This document shows, in pieces, positions 17,933 through 26,859 of a stretch of DNA of 64,000 nucleotides. The stretch is from positions 124,001 through 188,000 of the forward strand of contig JBJLEF010000001.1 of the NCBI GenBank assembly GCA_045565995.1. The letters are read 5' to 3'. Below the pieces are notes generated by a model. The model made no database searches, had not been told where the DNA came from, and saw nothing but the letters and a program-made list of their open reading frames with translations. The translations under genes were made by a program, and so were the position numbers. The first letter of the stretch is position 1. Each line of letters begins with the position of its first letter. Source of the stretch: UBA721 sp002705165 (GTDB taxonomy: Bacteria > Planctomycetota > Planctomycetia > Pirellulales > Pirellulaceae).

Positions 17933-18847
17933 CTAGGAAGCTTCAGCTGGAACAGCTGAAGCTTTCTTTTTAGCACCGACCATTTTACGCCAGAGATCAG
18001 TCAACGGAGTCGCGATCAGATAATAAAGAAAGATAACCGGCAAAGCGATTTCCTGAAAAACCAATGCCCCAACAATGGCAAATAGAATCTGGACAATCTT
18101 GAAATAGTGACGCTTCATTGACTTTTTCTTAGCAAGCTGTTTCGCCAAGTGTGGATACCGCACATAGGAAACCATTAGCCAGGCCAGAATAACTGTCAGT
18201 GGAGGTACGATAATCATCACTAACTGGCCAACATCGATATTGACGCTCTCAAGGATTGCATCCTTCTGAAGCATTATATCCGGCATGGCCATTGCAAAAG
18301 TCGCGATTGTACCGGCAGCAGCTGGTGAGGGTAACCCTCGGAAATACGATGTATCGCCCCCTTCTTCTGCTTCAACGTTATATCGAGCGAGTCGTAAAAT
18401 AGCACAAAGCGTGTAAATTCCTGCAGCACCTTTCATCAGACGAGGATGAAAAACATCGGCAAAAAACAGCATAATGAAAGCAGGAGCAACACCAAAGGTA
18501 ATCACGTCACAGAGGCTATCAAGTTCCATACCAAATTTACTGGTTTGATTTAGTAAACGAGCAACTTGTCCATCCAGTGCGTCAAAGAGCATTCCCAGAA
18601 AAATTAGAAGGCCTGCATAACGCAAAGCTTCGTAGGCAGCATTTGGATCGAGTGGTAAGGCTGCAGCAGGGTCCATGCCTTCTGTGGCCAAACGAACACC
18701 AATCGCCTTCGTTGCCAAACCAATCGCCGCCAATCCACAAATGGCGTTGCCCAGCGTCATTAACGTAGGCAAGATTGGGAATTTGGAATCATCCGACAGA
18801 TCGTCATCGAGATTCACATCGAGGTCTTGTGACAAATCACTCTTCAT
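17933..18847 (-). CDS. pssA: CDP-diacylglycerol-serine O-phosphatidyltransferase
   Basis: 304 residues with about eight hydrophobic segments. The CDP-alcohol phosphotransferase signature is intact near residues 88-115: DALDGQVARLL followed by GMELDSLCD (D-x2-DG-x2-AR-x8-G-x3-D-x3-D). The enzyme makes phosphatidylserine from CDP-diacylglycerol and L-serine in the inner membrane. It lies 45 nt after psd, whose product decarboxylates its product, so this is a phosphatidylethanolamine operon. A Lys/Ala-rich C-terminus is unremarkable. Confidence 0.95.
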   Translation of the reverse strand: MKSDLSQDLDVNLDDDLSDDSKFPILPTLMTLGNAICGLAAIGLATKAIGVRLATEGMDPAAALPLDPNAAYEALRYAGLLIFLGMLFDALDGQVARLLNQTSKFGMELDSLCDVITFGVAPAFIMLFFADVFHPRLMKGAAGIYTLCAILRLARYNVEAEEGGDTSYFRGLPSPAAAGTIATFAMAMPDIMLQKDAILESVNIDVGQLVMIIVPPLTVILAWLMVSYVRYPHLAKQLAKKKSMKRHYFKIVQILFAIVGALVFQEIALPVIFLYYLIATPLTDLWRKMVGAKKKASAVPAEAS

Positions 18848-18892
18848 ACGGCTAATTATAAACCTGTCTGCTTAGGATTGATATTGAGCAAT

Positions 18893-19870
18893 TTATTTAT
18901 ACCGGGCAAAAACAGTGGAACCCGCCTGAACTTTATCCCCAAGTTTCACCAAGACCTCCAGGCCTTTTTCTCTAGGAATGATCAACTCCGTTCTCGAACC
19001 GAGCTTGATCATCCCAAATTGAGCACCTCGGCTAAACGTCTCTCCAGTTTTCGCCCAACAAACGATTCGCCGAGCTAACTGTCCAGTAATTTGACGCACT
19101 CGCATTACTCGGTGTGGAGTTTCGGTCGACTCCAGCCACAATTCAAGCCTCTCATTTTCCCAAGCCGACTCCGGCTTCAAAGCACTTAGAAATTTCCCTT
19201 GACGATACCGAGAGGCAAACACTGTACAGGCGACCGGCACTCGATTGATATGCACATTAAATACGGAAAGAAAAATAGCAATTTTAATAGCAGGCCCATC
19301 GATTACGTCATCGTGTTCAATCTCTTCAATCAAATCGATCTTACCGTCAGCTGGCGAAACGACAGTCCCCGGCCCCTCAGGAACCACTCTTTTCGGATTG
19401 CGAAAAAACCAGATTACTTCAGTTTCTAAAAGGAACGGAACCAGGGCTACTATCCACCACCATCGTGAACCGTGGAGTGCGAGGTAGACGAGCAGAACCA
19501 AGAACGGAATGAGAATTGAGGAGAAGATTACCATCTCGGCTAAACCCGCCCGGGCAAATCCGTAACTTTCACGACCAGTGAATGGATCGTCTTGGGGATC
19601 CCAATAGTATCCTGGCTGATTGGCATAAAATTTCAGATCGCGGGGATCAAGTACATCCCAGGGACATTGGTTAGCGTCACCTTTCCGTGTTGCTGCCATC
19701 CGACGAATATAACCTCGTCGAAAAGTCTTAAGATAGAATCGACGGATATGTCCCCAAAATAATTCGATCCGCATACACACTCCACCACCTGGTTGGACAC
19801 AGTGGATTTGTGAGTCGTGGGGCTGAATTTCGCGGCCCCCCGGAGTCAATGGAGGAGTGGAATCTGACAT
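18893..19870 (-). CDS. psd: Phosphatidylserine decarboxylase proenzyme
   Basis: 325 residues from ATG 19870, chosen because GGAAG lies 8 nt upstream; the longer frame to 19945 adds 25 Cys/His-rich residues without a ribosome site. Two hydrophobic segments lie at about 105-150. The motif VVSPADGKIDLI (about 175) and the self-cleavage site KLGSRTE (about 287-292, cut between Gly and Ser to form pyruvoyl) identify the enzyme, and IFLSVFNVHINRVPVACTV is characteristic. It converts phosphatidylserine to phosphatidylethanolamine. The unusually long N-terminal region (about 110 residues before the core) distinguishes it from the short archaeal-type enzyme. Confidence 0.93.
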   Translation of the reverse strand: MSDSTPPLTPGGREIQPHDSQIHCVQPGGGVCMRIELFWGHIRRFYLKTFRRGYIRRMAATRKGDANQCPWDVLDPRDLKFYANQPGYYWDPQDDPFTGRESYGFARAGLAEMVIFSSILIPFLVLLVYLALHGSRWWWIVALVPFLLETEVIWFFRNPKRVVPEGPGTVVSPADGKIDLIEEIEHDDVIDGPAIKIAIFLSVFNVHINRVPVACTVFASRYRQGKFLSALKPESAWENERLELWLESTETPHRVMRVRQITGQLARRIVCWAKTGETFSRGAQFGMIKLGSRTELIIPREKGLEVLVKLGDKVQAGSTVFARYK

Positions 19871-20099
19871 GGAATTCGCTTCCTGAAGGATCGAGGCATG
19901 TGCAATGGCGCAACATACGTAATGTCGAATTATGGGTGATGGCACATACCGTGTAAACCCTCTGTCCTCACGACGGACATGCGGGAAGGTGCCTTAGAAT
20001 ACCTCACATAACGAGCATATTAAGGATCGAAAACGAATAAAGCCTTGAGCCGTTTTGCTACTCTATTGCTTGCCGAGTACAAAAGTGACTACCAACGCA

Positions 20100-20275
20100 A
20101 TGGAACGTGACCAATCTCATAACACTTCACTTCATGACAACTCAATTCGGATTAATCATATGTCGAAGACGGCAAGATCGACGAACACCGCATGCTGCTG
20201 GGTTTGCATCTGCCACATGAAATCGACCAAGCTTCATTAGTGATTGGGATGCATGGTGGAAAGTGACCACTTGAA
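20100..20275 (+). pseudogene. Possible frameshifted small gene
   Basis: Two frames join at 20157-20161. ATG at 20100 opens MERDQSHNTSLHDNSIRINH; with a -1 shift at CATAT the reading continues as YVEDGKIDEHRMLLGLHLPH and ends DWDAWWKVTT at TGA 20273-20275. The downstream part looks like real protein (DWDAWW, PHENRPS) but has no start codon of its own except an internal ATG at 20192, and the upstream frame has no ribosome site. Either a single-base deletion inactivated a ~58-residue gene, or a frameshift is used; coincidence cannot be excluded. The rest of 19871-20278 shows nothing further. Confidence 0.3.
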
Positions 20276-20278
20276 ACA

Positions 20279-20322
20279 AAAAAACTCCGAAGCTTGTCCA
20301 CAAGGCAAATTTCCGGAGTTTT
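20279..20322 (-). terminator. Terminator downstream of the tRNA
   Basis: AAAACTCCG at 20281-20289 and CGGAGTTTT at 20314-20322 form a 9-bp stem. On the minus strand the stem is followed by a T6 run, placing it about 40 nt after the tRNA(CAT) 3' end. The plus-strand reading also ends in TTTT. Confidence 0.8.
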
Positions 20323-20360
20323 AATTCGGTGAGGTTGTTCTAAGAGTGACATCTTAAAAG

Positions 20361-20434
20361 TAGGCCTGGACGGACTCGAACCGCCGACAAAGGGATTATG
20401 AGTCCCCTGCTCTAACCAACTGAGCTACAGGCCC
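20361..20434 (-). tRNA. tRNA with CAT anticodon (Met, or Ile2)
   Basis: 74 nt on the minus strand. Acceptor GGGCCTG pairs with CAGGCCT (one G-T); D arm GCTC...GAGC; anticodon stem GGGGA/TCCCT around loop CTCATAA, anticodon CAT; T stem GGCGG/CCGTC around TTCGAGT. The 3' CCA is not encoded. The body resembles elongator tRNA-Met, but the lysidine-modified tRNA-Ile2 has the same anticodon gene sequence and cannot be excluded without identity-element comparison. Confidence 0.93.
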
Positions 20435-20470
20435 ATCATGGCACTTAGCAAACTAAATACCAGCTATAGG

Positions 20471-21700
20471 TTACTTGGCAATGTTGTAGCAGTGAATCAA
20501 ATCCTGATCTCGTATATAAAGCTTCCCGTTACTGATCACAGGGTGCGTCCAAATCTTACCTCGCTGTGAGCGAATAGTCGATTGTGGTGTCAGAGTGAAT
20601 TTACCATGTTCTTTGTATCCTTCCGGAGATGGCTCAAGCAGAACAACTTCACCCGTACTTTCAGACTGAGCGTAAAGACGGCCATCAGCGAAAGCTACGG
20701 CACCTTTGCCAAAAGTCTTGTTATTCCAAACCATCTCACCGGTCTTGAAGTTCTGGCAAATCCAACCAGGACCATCGGAGTAACCATAGAGATAATCGCC
20801 CAATTTCACGACTCCACCATGATGATTCTTCATGACGGTATTTCTATAAACATCCGTCACCTGATTTCCATTTACCGTTAGCAACTTACAGCCTACTCCG
20901 TACCCCGAAGTGATGTATACATCTGCCCCGCTAACAATGGGAGTAGGAATCGAAGCTACCCGGCCTTCCCACTGGCTCTTCCAAGCCAACTTGCCAGTCT
21001 CAGCCACAATGCCAAACACGTGTTCATGAGTCATCTGGATATACTGTTTCACTCCACCAAGCTCGACCGTTACGAGACTTGCATACTGAGCACCGTCAGT
21101 CATTTCAGAACTTTGCCAGATTTTGCTTCCATCTTTACGATTGACAGCCAGAACCGAACCCTGAGCACCACCGGGAGTACAAATCACTTTGTCACCATCT
21201 ACCGTTACGCTTTCACAATACCCCCAGTTCGGACGTCGGCCGCCAAAATCAGCCATATCAATCTTCCAGTTCTCTTTCCCAGCAGCCGAAACAGAAACCA
21301 GAGTACCTACCCCCGAAAGCACATAGATATTGCCGTCTGCAACCGTTGGAGTAGCACGCGGACCATTACCCCATCCATTTTCCAAAATGTTACTTAGAGC
21401 CAATGCCCATTTCTCTTTGCCAGTATTTGCCTCCAGGGCAAACAGAATTTCAGCATCACCACGAGTACCTAAGGTGTACAACACGCCATCTGCAATCGCA
21501 AAGCTGGAGTAGCCTAATCCGGCATTATTAAAGGTCCAGGCTTTCTCGGGACCACCTGCAGGCCATGCTTGAAGCAAGCCAGTCTCTTTGGAGATACCAT
21601 CTCGTGAAGAGCCTCTCCATGTAGGCCAGTCAGCTGCTTCAGCCAAGCTGGAAACCAACATTCCCAGCAGAGCAAACATTAATAAAAACGACTTTGACAT
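20471..21700 (-). CDS. Secreted PQQ-binding-like beta-propeller protein
   Basis: 409 residues with signal peptide MSKSFLLMFALLGMLVSSLAEA. Starts with DWPTWRGSSRDGISKETGLL, the WRG(P/S)xRDG opening common in planctomycete PQQ-propeller proteins, followed by WD-like blades (LFALEANTGKEKWALAL, VLAVNRKDGSKIWQS, GIVAETGKLAWKSQW, ICQNFKTGEMVWNNK). The fold is that of BamB and quinoprotein dehydrogenases, but no catalytic PQQ residues are evident, so a binding or scaffold role is more likely. Periplasmic. It stands alone between a tRNA and a divergent transporter. Confidence 0.88.
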   Translation of the reverse strand: MSKSFLLMFALLGMLVSSLAEAADWPTWRGSSRDGISKETGLLQAWPAGGPEKAWTFNNAGLGYSSFAIADGVLYTLGTRGDAEILFALEANTGKEKWALALSNILENGWGNGPRATPTVADGNIYVLSGVGTLVSVSAAGKENWKIDMADFGGRRPNWGYCESVTVDGDKVICTPGGAQGSVLAVNRKDGSKIWQSSEMTDGAQYASLVTVELGGVKQYIQMTHEHVFGIVAETGKLAWKSQWEGRVASIPTPIVSGADVYITSGYGVGCKLLTVNGNQVTDVYRNTVMKNHHGGVVKLGDYLYGYSDGPGWICQNFKTGEMVWNNKTFGKGAVAFADGRLYAQSESTGEVVLLEPSPEGYKEHGKFTLTPQSTIRSQRGKIWTHPVISNGKLYIRDQDLIHCYNIAK

Positions 21701-21906
21701 TTTCCTGTACTCTCTAAAACTCTATCTATGAATCACGCTATCAAGACAACGCTAAGGACTATTCAAATTAAAGGGAGTGCCAAGCACACCTTCCGGTATT
21801 GATGTTACCATAGAAAGCACGGTTTTTCCTAGCGGGGGATGATTGAAGACCGACTCTGCTTTCAAGATCTCGCAAACACCTGCACTCCCTTGATGAATCC
21901 CACTTT

Positions 21907-23631
21907 ATGACTGAACTGACAAACTCCGATGAGGACTCAAGACAAGTCTCCCAAATCAGCCTCAGTGGCCGATGGATCGGACCAGTATTAGCCTGCATTT
22001 TGGCGGTCATTCTTAAGACACAATCAGACATGCCAGATCCTGCTTTGGCGACAGCATGCACGGTTGTCTTAATGGCTGTCTGGTGGATTACGGAAGCGAT
22101 TCCTTTGGCAGCAACTGCCATGCTCCCACTCGCTTTGTTCCCAATCCTGGGGGTTGGTGAAAAAATGTCGACCGCTCCGCAAATCGATCAAGCCGTGGTT
22201 TGGAATCTGGATAACCCTCGTTTCGGAAAGCCGCTTCCAGCACCCTTACAATCCGATAGCCCACGTGAAGGGACCGGCACTTTAATCCAAATTTCAGGTG
22301 AGCATGGAATTATCGATTCTGAAAGCGGGCAGATTCCAGTTCCGTTACACTCCATTCGAGCTAAAAAACCAGCTAGTCTGTTTGAAGTCACCTCGCGCAG
22401 CTATGCCAGCAAGTTTGTTTTCCTGATGATGGGAGGGTTTCTATTAGGAATGGCTATCGAACGGTGGAACCTACATAAACGAATTGCCTTGATGACGATT
22501 CTTGCATTAGGTACGGAGCCCCCGCGGCTGATAGCAGGGTTCATGGCGACCACCGCAATACTAAGCATGTGGATTAGCAACACGGCTACGACCGTCGTCA
22601 TGCTTCCCATCGCCTTGAGCCTGATCGCACTATTGAGAGAGAAAAATCCTCACCTCGATCATTCACGCCTCAACAACTTTTCCGCTTGCCTGCTTCTATG
22701 CATCGCTTACTCAGCCTCTGTCGGAGGACTCGGAACTTTTTTGGGGACGCCAACCAACCTTTTGCTACGCGATATTCTGGAGCAAAACGGAATCGAAATC
22801 AGCTTTGGGCAATGGATGGCATTTGGGCTGCCATCAGCGTTGATCTTTCTAGTGATCATCTGGCTTTTAATGACAAAAATGATCTTCAAAATCAACTTGC
22901 CAAAACTGGAGGGCGGTCGGCAACTCATTCAAAATGAGTTGAAGAAGCTCGGGCCTATGAGCAAACCGGAAAAAACAATCGCCTTTCTCTTCGCCGTTAC
23001 AGCGGTTCTTTGGATTACTCGAAGTTTTCTCACCAAGTGGGCATGGCTTCAGGAGCTCTATCCGAATGTTATTTATATCGATGACACTATCATTGCAATG
23101 ACCGCTTCGCTGCTGTTGTTTATCATCCCTGCCTGGGGGCATCCCGGGCAAACATTGATGGATTGGAAAACTGCAAACCGACTTCCCTGGGGAGTGCTGC
23201 TTCTATTTGGCGGAGGTTTGGCACTGGCAGGAGCGGTGAAATCAACGGGACTTGGAGCGATCATTTGTAATGCCGTGACACCCTCCGGAGCAACAGCCAT
23301 TCTGATCATTATGTTCGTTGTCACAACAGCCATGATCTTTATGACGGAAGTAACAAGTAATACGGCAACGGCTGCATTAATCCTACCACTGCTTGTCACA
23401 CTCGCAGGCAACCTTGAAATCGATCCAAAAATCCTACTAATCCCAGCAACTCTCGCTGCCAGTTGTGCATTTATGCTGCCGGTGGCAACGCCACCTAATG
23501 CAATTGTATTTGCAGCCGGGCAAACCACTATTCGACAAATGGCTCGAGCCGGTTTGGTATTGAACCTGGTTTCTATTTTGTTACTTCCACTGTTGACTTA
23601 TATTATTGGGCAACTCGTCTTCGGCTTTTAA
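21907..23631 (+). CDS. SLC13/DASS-family anion (dicarboxylate) transporter
   Basis: 574 residues, about 12 hydrophobic segments. The paired substrate/sodium motifs are present: ISNTATTVVMLPIAL (about 222) and TSNTATAALILPL (about 482), each holding the SNT triplet of the divalent anion:sodium symporters. Compared with the family, about 70 soluble residues (about 95-165, with GTLIQISGEHGIIDSESGQI) interrupt the region after the second segment, before ASKFVFLMMGGFLLGMAIE. Substrate (C4-dicarboxylate, citrate or sulfate) unknown. Confidence 0.9.
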   Translation: MTELTNSDEDSRQVSQISLSGRWIGPVLACILAVILKTQSDMPDPALATACTVVLMAVWWITEAIPLAATAMLPLALFPILGVGEKMSTAPQIDQAVVWNLDNPRFGKPLPAPLQSDSPREGTGTLIQISGEHGIIDSESGQIPVPLHSIRAKKPASLFEVTSRSYASKFVFLMMGGFLLGMAIERWNLHKRIALMTILALGTEPPRLIAGFMATTAILSMWISNTATTVVMLPIALSLIALLREKNPHLDHSRLNNFSACLLLCIAYSASVGGLGTFLGTPTNLLLRDILEQNGIEISFGQWMAFGLPSALIFLVIIWLLMTKMIFKINLPKLEGGRQLIQNELKKLGPMSKPEKTIAFLFAVTAVLWITRSFLTKWAWLQELYPNVIYIDDTIIAMTASLLLFIIPAWGHPGQTLMDWKTANRLPWGVLLLFGGGLALAGAVKSTGLGAIICNAVTPSGATAILIIMFVVTTAMIFMTEVTSNTATAALILPLLVTLAGNLEIDPKILLIPATLAASCAFMLPVATPPNAIVFAAGQTTIRQMARAGLVLNLVSILLLPLLTYIIGQLVFGF

Positions 23632-23666
23632 CGACCAACTCGTACAGCATTCAAGGATGAATTGTG

Positions 23667-24416
23667 ATGACCAGTTATATTGTCATACCAGCCCGTCTTC
23701 ATTCAACACGGTTACCTGAGAAACTACTTCTTGCAGAAACAGGGAAACCGTTAATCCAACACACATACGAATCGGCTCAAAAAGCCACTCAGCCATCAGG
23801 CATCATTGTGGCTACGGATCACGAGCGAATCGCGGAAGCTGTCAAGGGATTTGGCGGTTCCGTCGCGATGACGGACCCGGCGGCACCAAGTGGTACCGAT
23901 CGAGTTGCCGAAGTTGCTCAAAAGCTGGAAAACGCGGATATCATCGTTAACGTTCAGGGTGACGAACCAGATATCTCTGCCGAAGCTATTGATAAAGTAG
24001 TCGAACTACTGGAGAACAATCCCGATGCTGTTATGGCTACCCTGGGAACCCCCATCCGAAATAAGTCTCAGCTAGAAGACCCAGCCTGCGTCAAAGTCAT
24101 CTTTGATCATCAACAACGTGCAATGTACTTTAGCCGAAGTATCATCCCTCATGCCAGAAACTGGGATGCCAGCCTTTTAGAAGCAGAACCCGCTCATTTC
24201 CACCAACATATTGGACTCTATGCCTACCGACGTGAATTTCTACTGTCACTCACCAACTTACCCCAGTCTGAATTGGAAAAACTGGAAAGTCTTGAGCAAC
24301 TACGTGTACTTTTTCACGGGTATACGATTCTTGTCGGAGTGATCGATAAACCTTCTCTGGGAATTGATACTCCCGAAGACTATGAGGCGTTTGTCAGATT
24401 GGCGAGAAATCGTTAG
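23667..24416 (+). CDS. kdsB: 3-deoxy-manno-octulosonate cytidylyltransferase
   Basis: 249 residues, family length. The N-terminal nucleotide motif YIVIPARLHSTRLPEKLL, the MTDPAAPSGTDRVAEV motif, VNVQGDEPDIS and YAYRREFLL are diagnostic. The enzyme makes CMP-KDO from CTP and KDO for lipid A core synthesis, so the cell has a lipopolysaccharide-type outer membrane. A GTG at 23664 directly precedes the ATG and could also start it; AGGA lies upstream. Next gene is pyrG, which supplies CTP. Confidence 0.96.
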   Translation: MTSYIVIPARLHSTRLPEKLLLAETGKPLIQHTYESAQKATQPSGIIVATDHERIAEAVKGFGGSVAMTDPAAPSGTDRVAEVAQKLENADIIVNVQGDEPDISAEAIDKVVELLENNPDAVMATLGTPIRNKSQLEDPACVKVIFDHQQRAMYFSRSIIPHARNWDASLLEAEPAHFHQHIGLYAYRREFLLSLTNLPQSELEKLESLEQLRVLFHGYTILVGVIDKPSLGIDTPEDYEAFVRLARNR

Positions 24417-24615
24417 AATTGTCGAGTTGCGGAAGAGTTTCTTGGAATTGGCCTTACCTGGCCATTTCCCTAAAACAGAGGAATCCCTTTGTTTTACGCC
24501 TCAACATTGCAAATCCGAAGGTAGAACGATGGATGTCTCTACCTTGATCACCAGTTTCATTTAGGGAAGTGGTGGTCGTTAAAAAGCCTGAATGGAATCA
24601 CATCAGAGATAACCA

Positions 24616-26283
24616 ATGACCAAGCATATATTTGTTACCGGTGGTGTTGTTAGTTCTTTGGGAAAAGGCCTGACTAGCGCATCGATTGGACTGCTCCTTG
24701 AGCAACGCGGCCTCAGCGTCAAAATGCAGAAGCTAGATCCATATATCAATGTGGATCCCGGCACCATGAGCCCCTACCAGCATGGTGAAGTCTACGTGCT
24801 GGACGACGGTAGCGAAACCGACCTCGACCTTGGCCACTACGAACGATTCACCAATAGCCCGCTAACACGTGACTCAAACTACACTACCGGACAGATCTAT
24901 TTGTCGGTAATCGAGAAAGAGCGCCAGGGAGAGTTTCTGGGGAAAACCGTCCAGGTCATCCCTCATATCACTAACGAGATCAAACACGTTGTAAAACGCC
25001 TTGTCGATGAAGACACCGATATTGTAATCACCGAGATCGGTGGGACAGTCGGCGACATCGAAAGCCAGCCATTTCTGGAGGCTATCCGCCAATTCTCTCA
25101 AGATGTCGGTAAAGAAAACTGTCTCTATATCCACCTCACTTTAGTACCTTACCTCAAAGCTGCTGGTGAATTAAAAACGAAACCAACTCAACACAGCGTT
25201 GGGCAACTTCGCGAGATCGGTATCCAACCGGATATTCTGATCTGCCGTACGGAACAGGAAATCAGTCGGGAAGACTGTGAAAAGATTGCCTTGTTCTGCA
25301 ACGTTCCGCTGGAGGCTGTCATTGAAGAAAAAGACATGGACTTCTCGATTTACGAAGTACCTCTTGCTCTGAAAGAACGCCAACTCGACGAACTCATCAC
25401 TGACCGTCTAAGGCTAAATGCTCCTGAAGCCAATCTGGAGGACTGGAAAACACTACTCCATGATTTGCGTAACCCTCAACAGGAAATTAGCATCGCCGTC
25501 GTCGGTAAATATGCCGAGCACAAAGATGCCTACAAGTCGATTTACGAAGCACTCGATCATGCTGGCATTCACAATCGGGCTCAAGTAAGAATCGTGCCAA
25601 TTCAAAGTGAATTAGTTGAACACGAAGGACCGGAACGTCTGCTTTCTGGTTACGATGGAATTCTGGTGCCTGGTGGCTTTGGTGAACGTGGTATTGAAGG
25701 TAAAGTTCAATCTATTAAGTTCGCCCGTGAGCGGGAGATACCGTTCTTCGGAATCTGCCTGGGGATGCAAACTGCCTGTATCGAATTTGGTAGGAACGTT
25801 GTCAATTTAGAGAAAGCGCACTCAACCGAATTCGATAAGAACACACCCCATCCGGTTATTTGCCTCTTAGATGAACAGAAAAACATTACTGAGATGGGGG
25901 GAACTATGCGACTAGGCGCTCACCCTTGCCTGCTCACCGAAGACAGCCAGGCTCATCATTGCTATCAACAGGACGAAGTAGCTGAACGTCATCGTCATCG
26001 CTATGAATTCAATCATGTCTATCGCAACCAATTCGCAGCAAACGGCATGATTGTTTCGGGAACAAGCCCTGACGGCTTATTACCGGAGATCGTAGAAATT
26101 CCAGAGCACCCTTGGTTTGTAGCCGTTCAATTCCATCCGGAATTCAAATCCAAGCCAACACGAACACACCCTCTATTCTCGGGATTTATCGAAGCAGCCA
26201 TCAAACGTCGCCTATCACGCGGTGATGTTTCGGTCGAACAGGAAATCGAACAGGAAATCGAATCTCTCGATAATGCTGGATAG
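24616..26283 (+). CDS. pyrG: CTP synthase (glutamine-hydrolysing)
   Basis: 555 residues, standard length. The synthase domain starts HIFVTGGVVSSLGKGLTSAS with the P-loop, DPYINVDPGTMSPYQHGEV and GGTVGDIESQPFLEAIRQ. The glutamine amidotransferase half carries GICLGMQ with the nucleophile Cys381 and VAVQFHPEFKSKPTRTHPLF near the end. Makes CTP from UTP, ATP and glutamine. Placed 199 nt after kdsB on the same strand; the gap contains no clear terminator, so read-through is possible. Longer C-terminal tail (EQEIEQEIESLDNAG) is unremarkable. Confidence 0.97.
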   Translation: MTKHIFVTGGVVSSLGKGLTSASIGLLLEQRGLSVKMQKLDPYINVDPGTMSPYQHGEVYVLDDGSETDLDLGHYERFTNSPLTRDSNYTTGQIYLSVIEKERQGEFLGKTVQVIPHITNEIKHVVKRLVDEDTDIVITEIGGTVGDIESQPFLEAIRQFSQDVGKENCLYIHLTLVPYLKAAGELKTKPTQHSVGQLREIGIQPDILICRTEQEISREDCEKIALFCNVPLEAVIEEKDMDFSIYEVPLALKERQLDELITDRLRLNAPEANLEDWKTLLHDLRNPQQEISIAVVGKYAEHKDAYKSIYEALDHAGIHNRAQVRIVPIQSELVEHEGPERLLSGYDGILVPGGFGERGIEGKVQSIKFAREREIPFFGICLGMQTACIEFGRNVVNLEKAHSTEFDKNTPHPVICLLDEQKNITEMGGTMRLGAHPCLLTEDSQAHHCYQQDEVAERHRHRYEFNHVYRNQFAANGMIVSGTSPDGLLPEIVEIPEHPWFVAVQFHPEFKSKPTRTHPLFSGFIEAAIKRRLSRGDVSVEQEIEQEIESLDNAG

Positions 26284-26422
26284 TCTCAGGGACAGATTCC
26301 TAAGCTTTCACCATACATACTCTTAGGGCAATTGTTTTCACGATTCCTTTCCGCACCTCGTGCGTTTCTGCGCTATTGGTATATATTAGGAATTCAGGAA
26401 ACCAAACAGGAGAAACCAACGC

Positions 26423-26845
26423 ATGTCTGAAACACCAGAGCCATCTGACCCGATCGAAGAAGAAACACCCGTCGACGAGTCCACTGCAGAGAATACCGAA
26501 ACACCTGAAGTGGAAAACACTGTAGAAGAGCAAGCCGTCTCTGAAACAAGCGATGAACAACTTAGTGAAGAGCAGGTTGACGAGTTGGAAACCGTTGAAT
26601 TCCCCGATGCCAGCTTCGATATGCTACTCATGCAGCACCATACTCAAGCAATGCTGGCTATGGGTATGATCCCCGACCCTGCAACCGGTCAGGTGATCAA
26701 AAACAAGTCCGCGGCAAAGTTTCATATCGATATGCTGGGCATTATCCAGGAAAGAACCAAGGGTAATCTCAATCAGGGGGAAGAGGATGCGCTCAATGGC
26801 GTCTTACATAATCTGCGAATGATGTTTGTAGAGTTCAATAAATAA
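26423..26845 (+). CDS. DUF1844-domain protein
   Basis: 140 residues. The first ~60 are acidic and low complexity (Glu, Thr, Pro, Ser); residues about 62-140 form the DUF1844 helical domain, recognised by FDMLLMQHHTQAMLAMGMIP, PATGQVIKNKSAAKFHIDML and RTKGNLNQGEEDALN followed by LHNLRMMFVEF. DUF1844 is widespread in planctomycetes, acidobacteria and deltaproteobacteria with unknown function. AGGAG lies 10 nt before the ATG. uvrC begins 14 nt later, so the pair is probably co-transcribed. Confidence 0.9.
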   Translation: MSETPEPSDPIEEETPVDESTAENTETPEVENTVEEQAVSETSDEQLSEEQVDELETVEFPDASFDMLLMQHHTQAMLAMGMIPDPATGQVIKNKSAAKFHIDMLGIIQERTKGNLNQGEEDALNGVLHNLRMMFVEFNK

Positions 26846-26859
26846 CGCCGCAACCGCTC

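Noticed and set aside
24364..24564. A frame overlapping the end of kdsB and extending before pyrG
   Set aside because: Its first part is a kdsB shadow. The final 11 codons (MDVSTLITSFI) have a plausible AAGGT site, but no evidence separates a leader peptide from chance.
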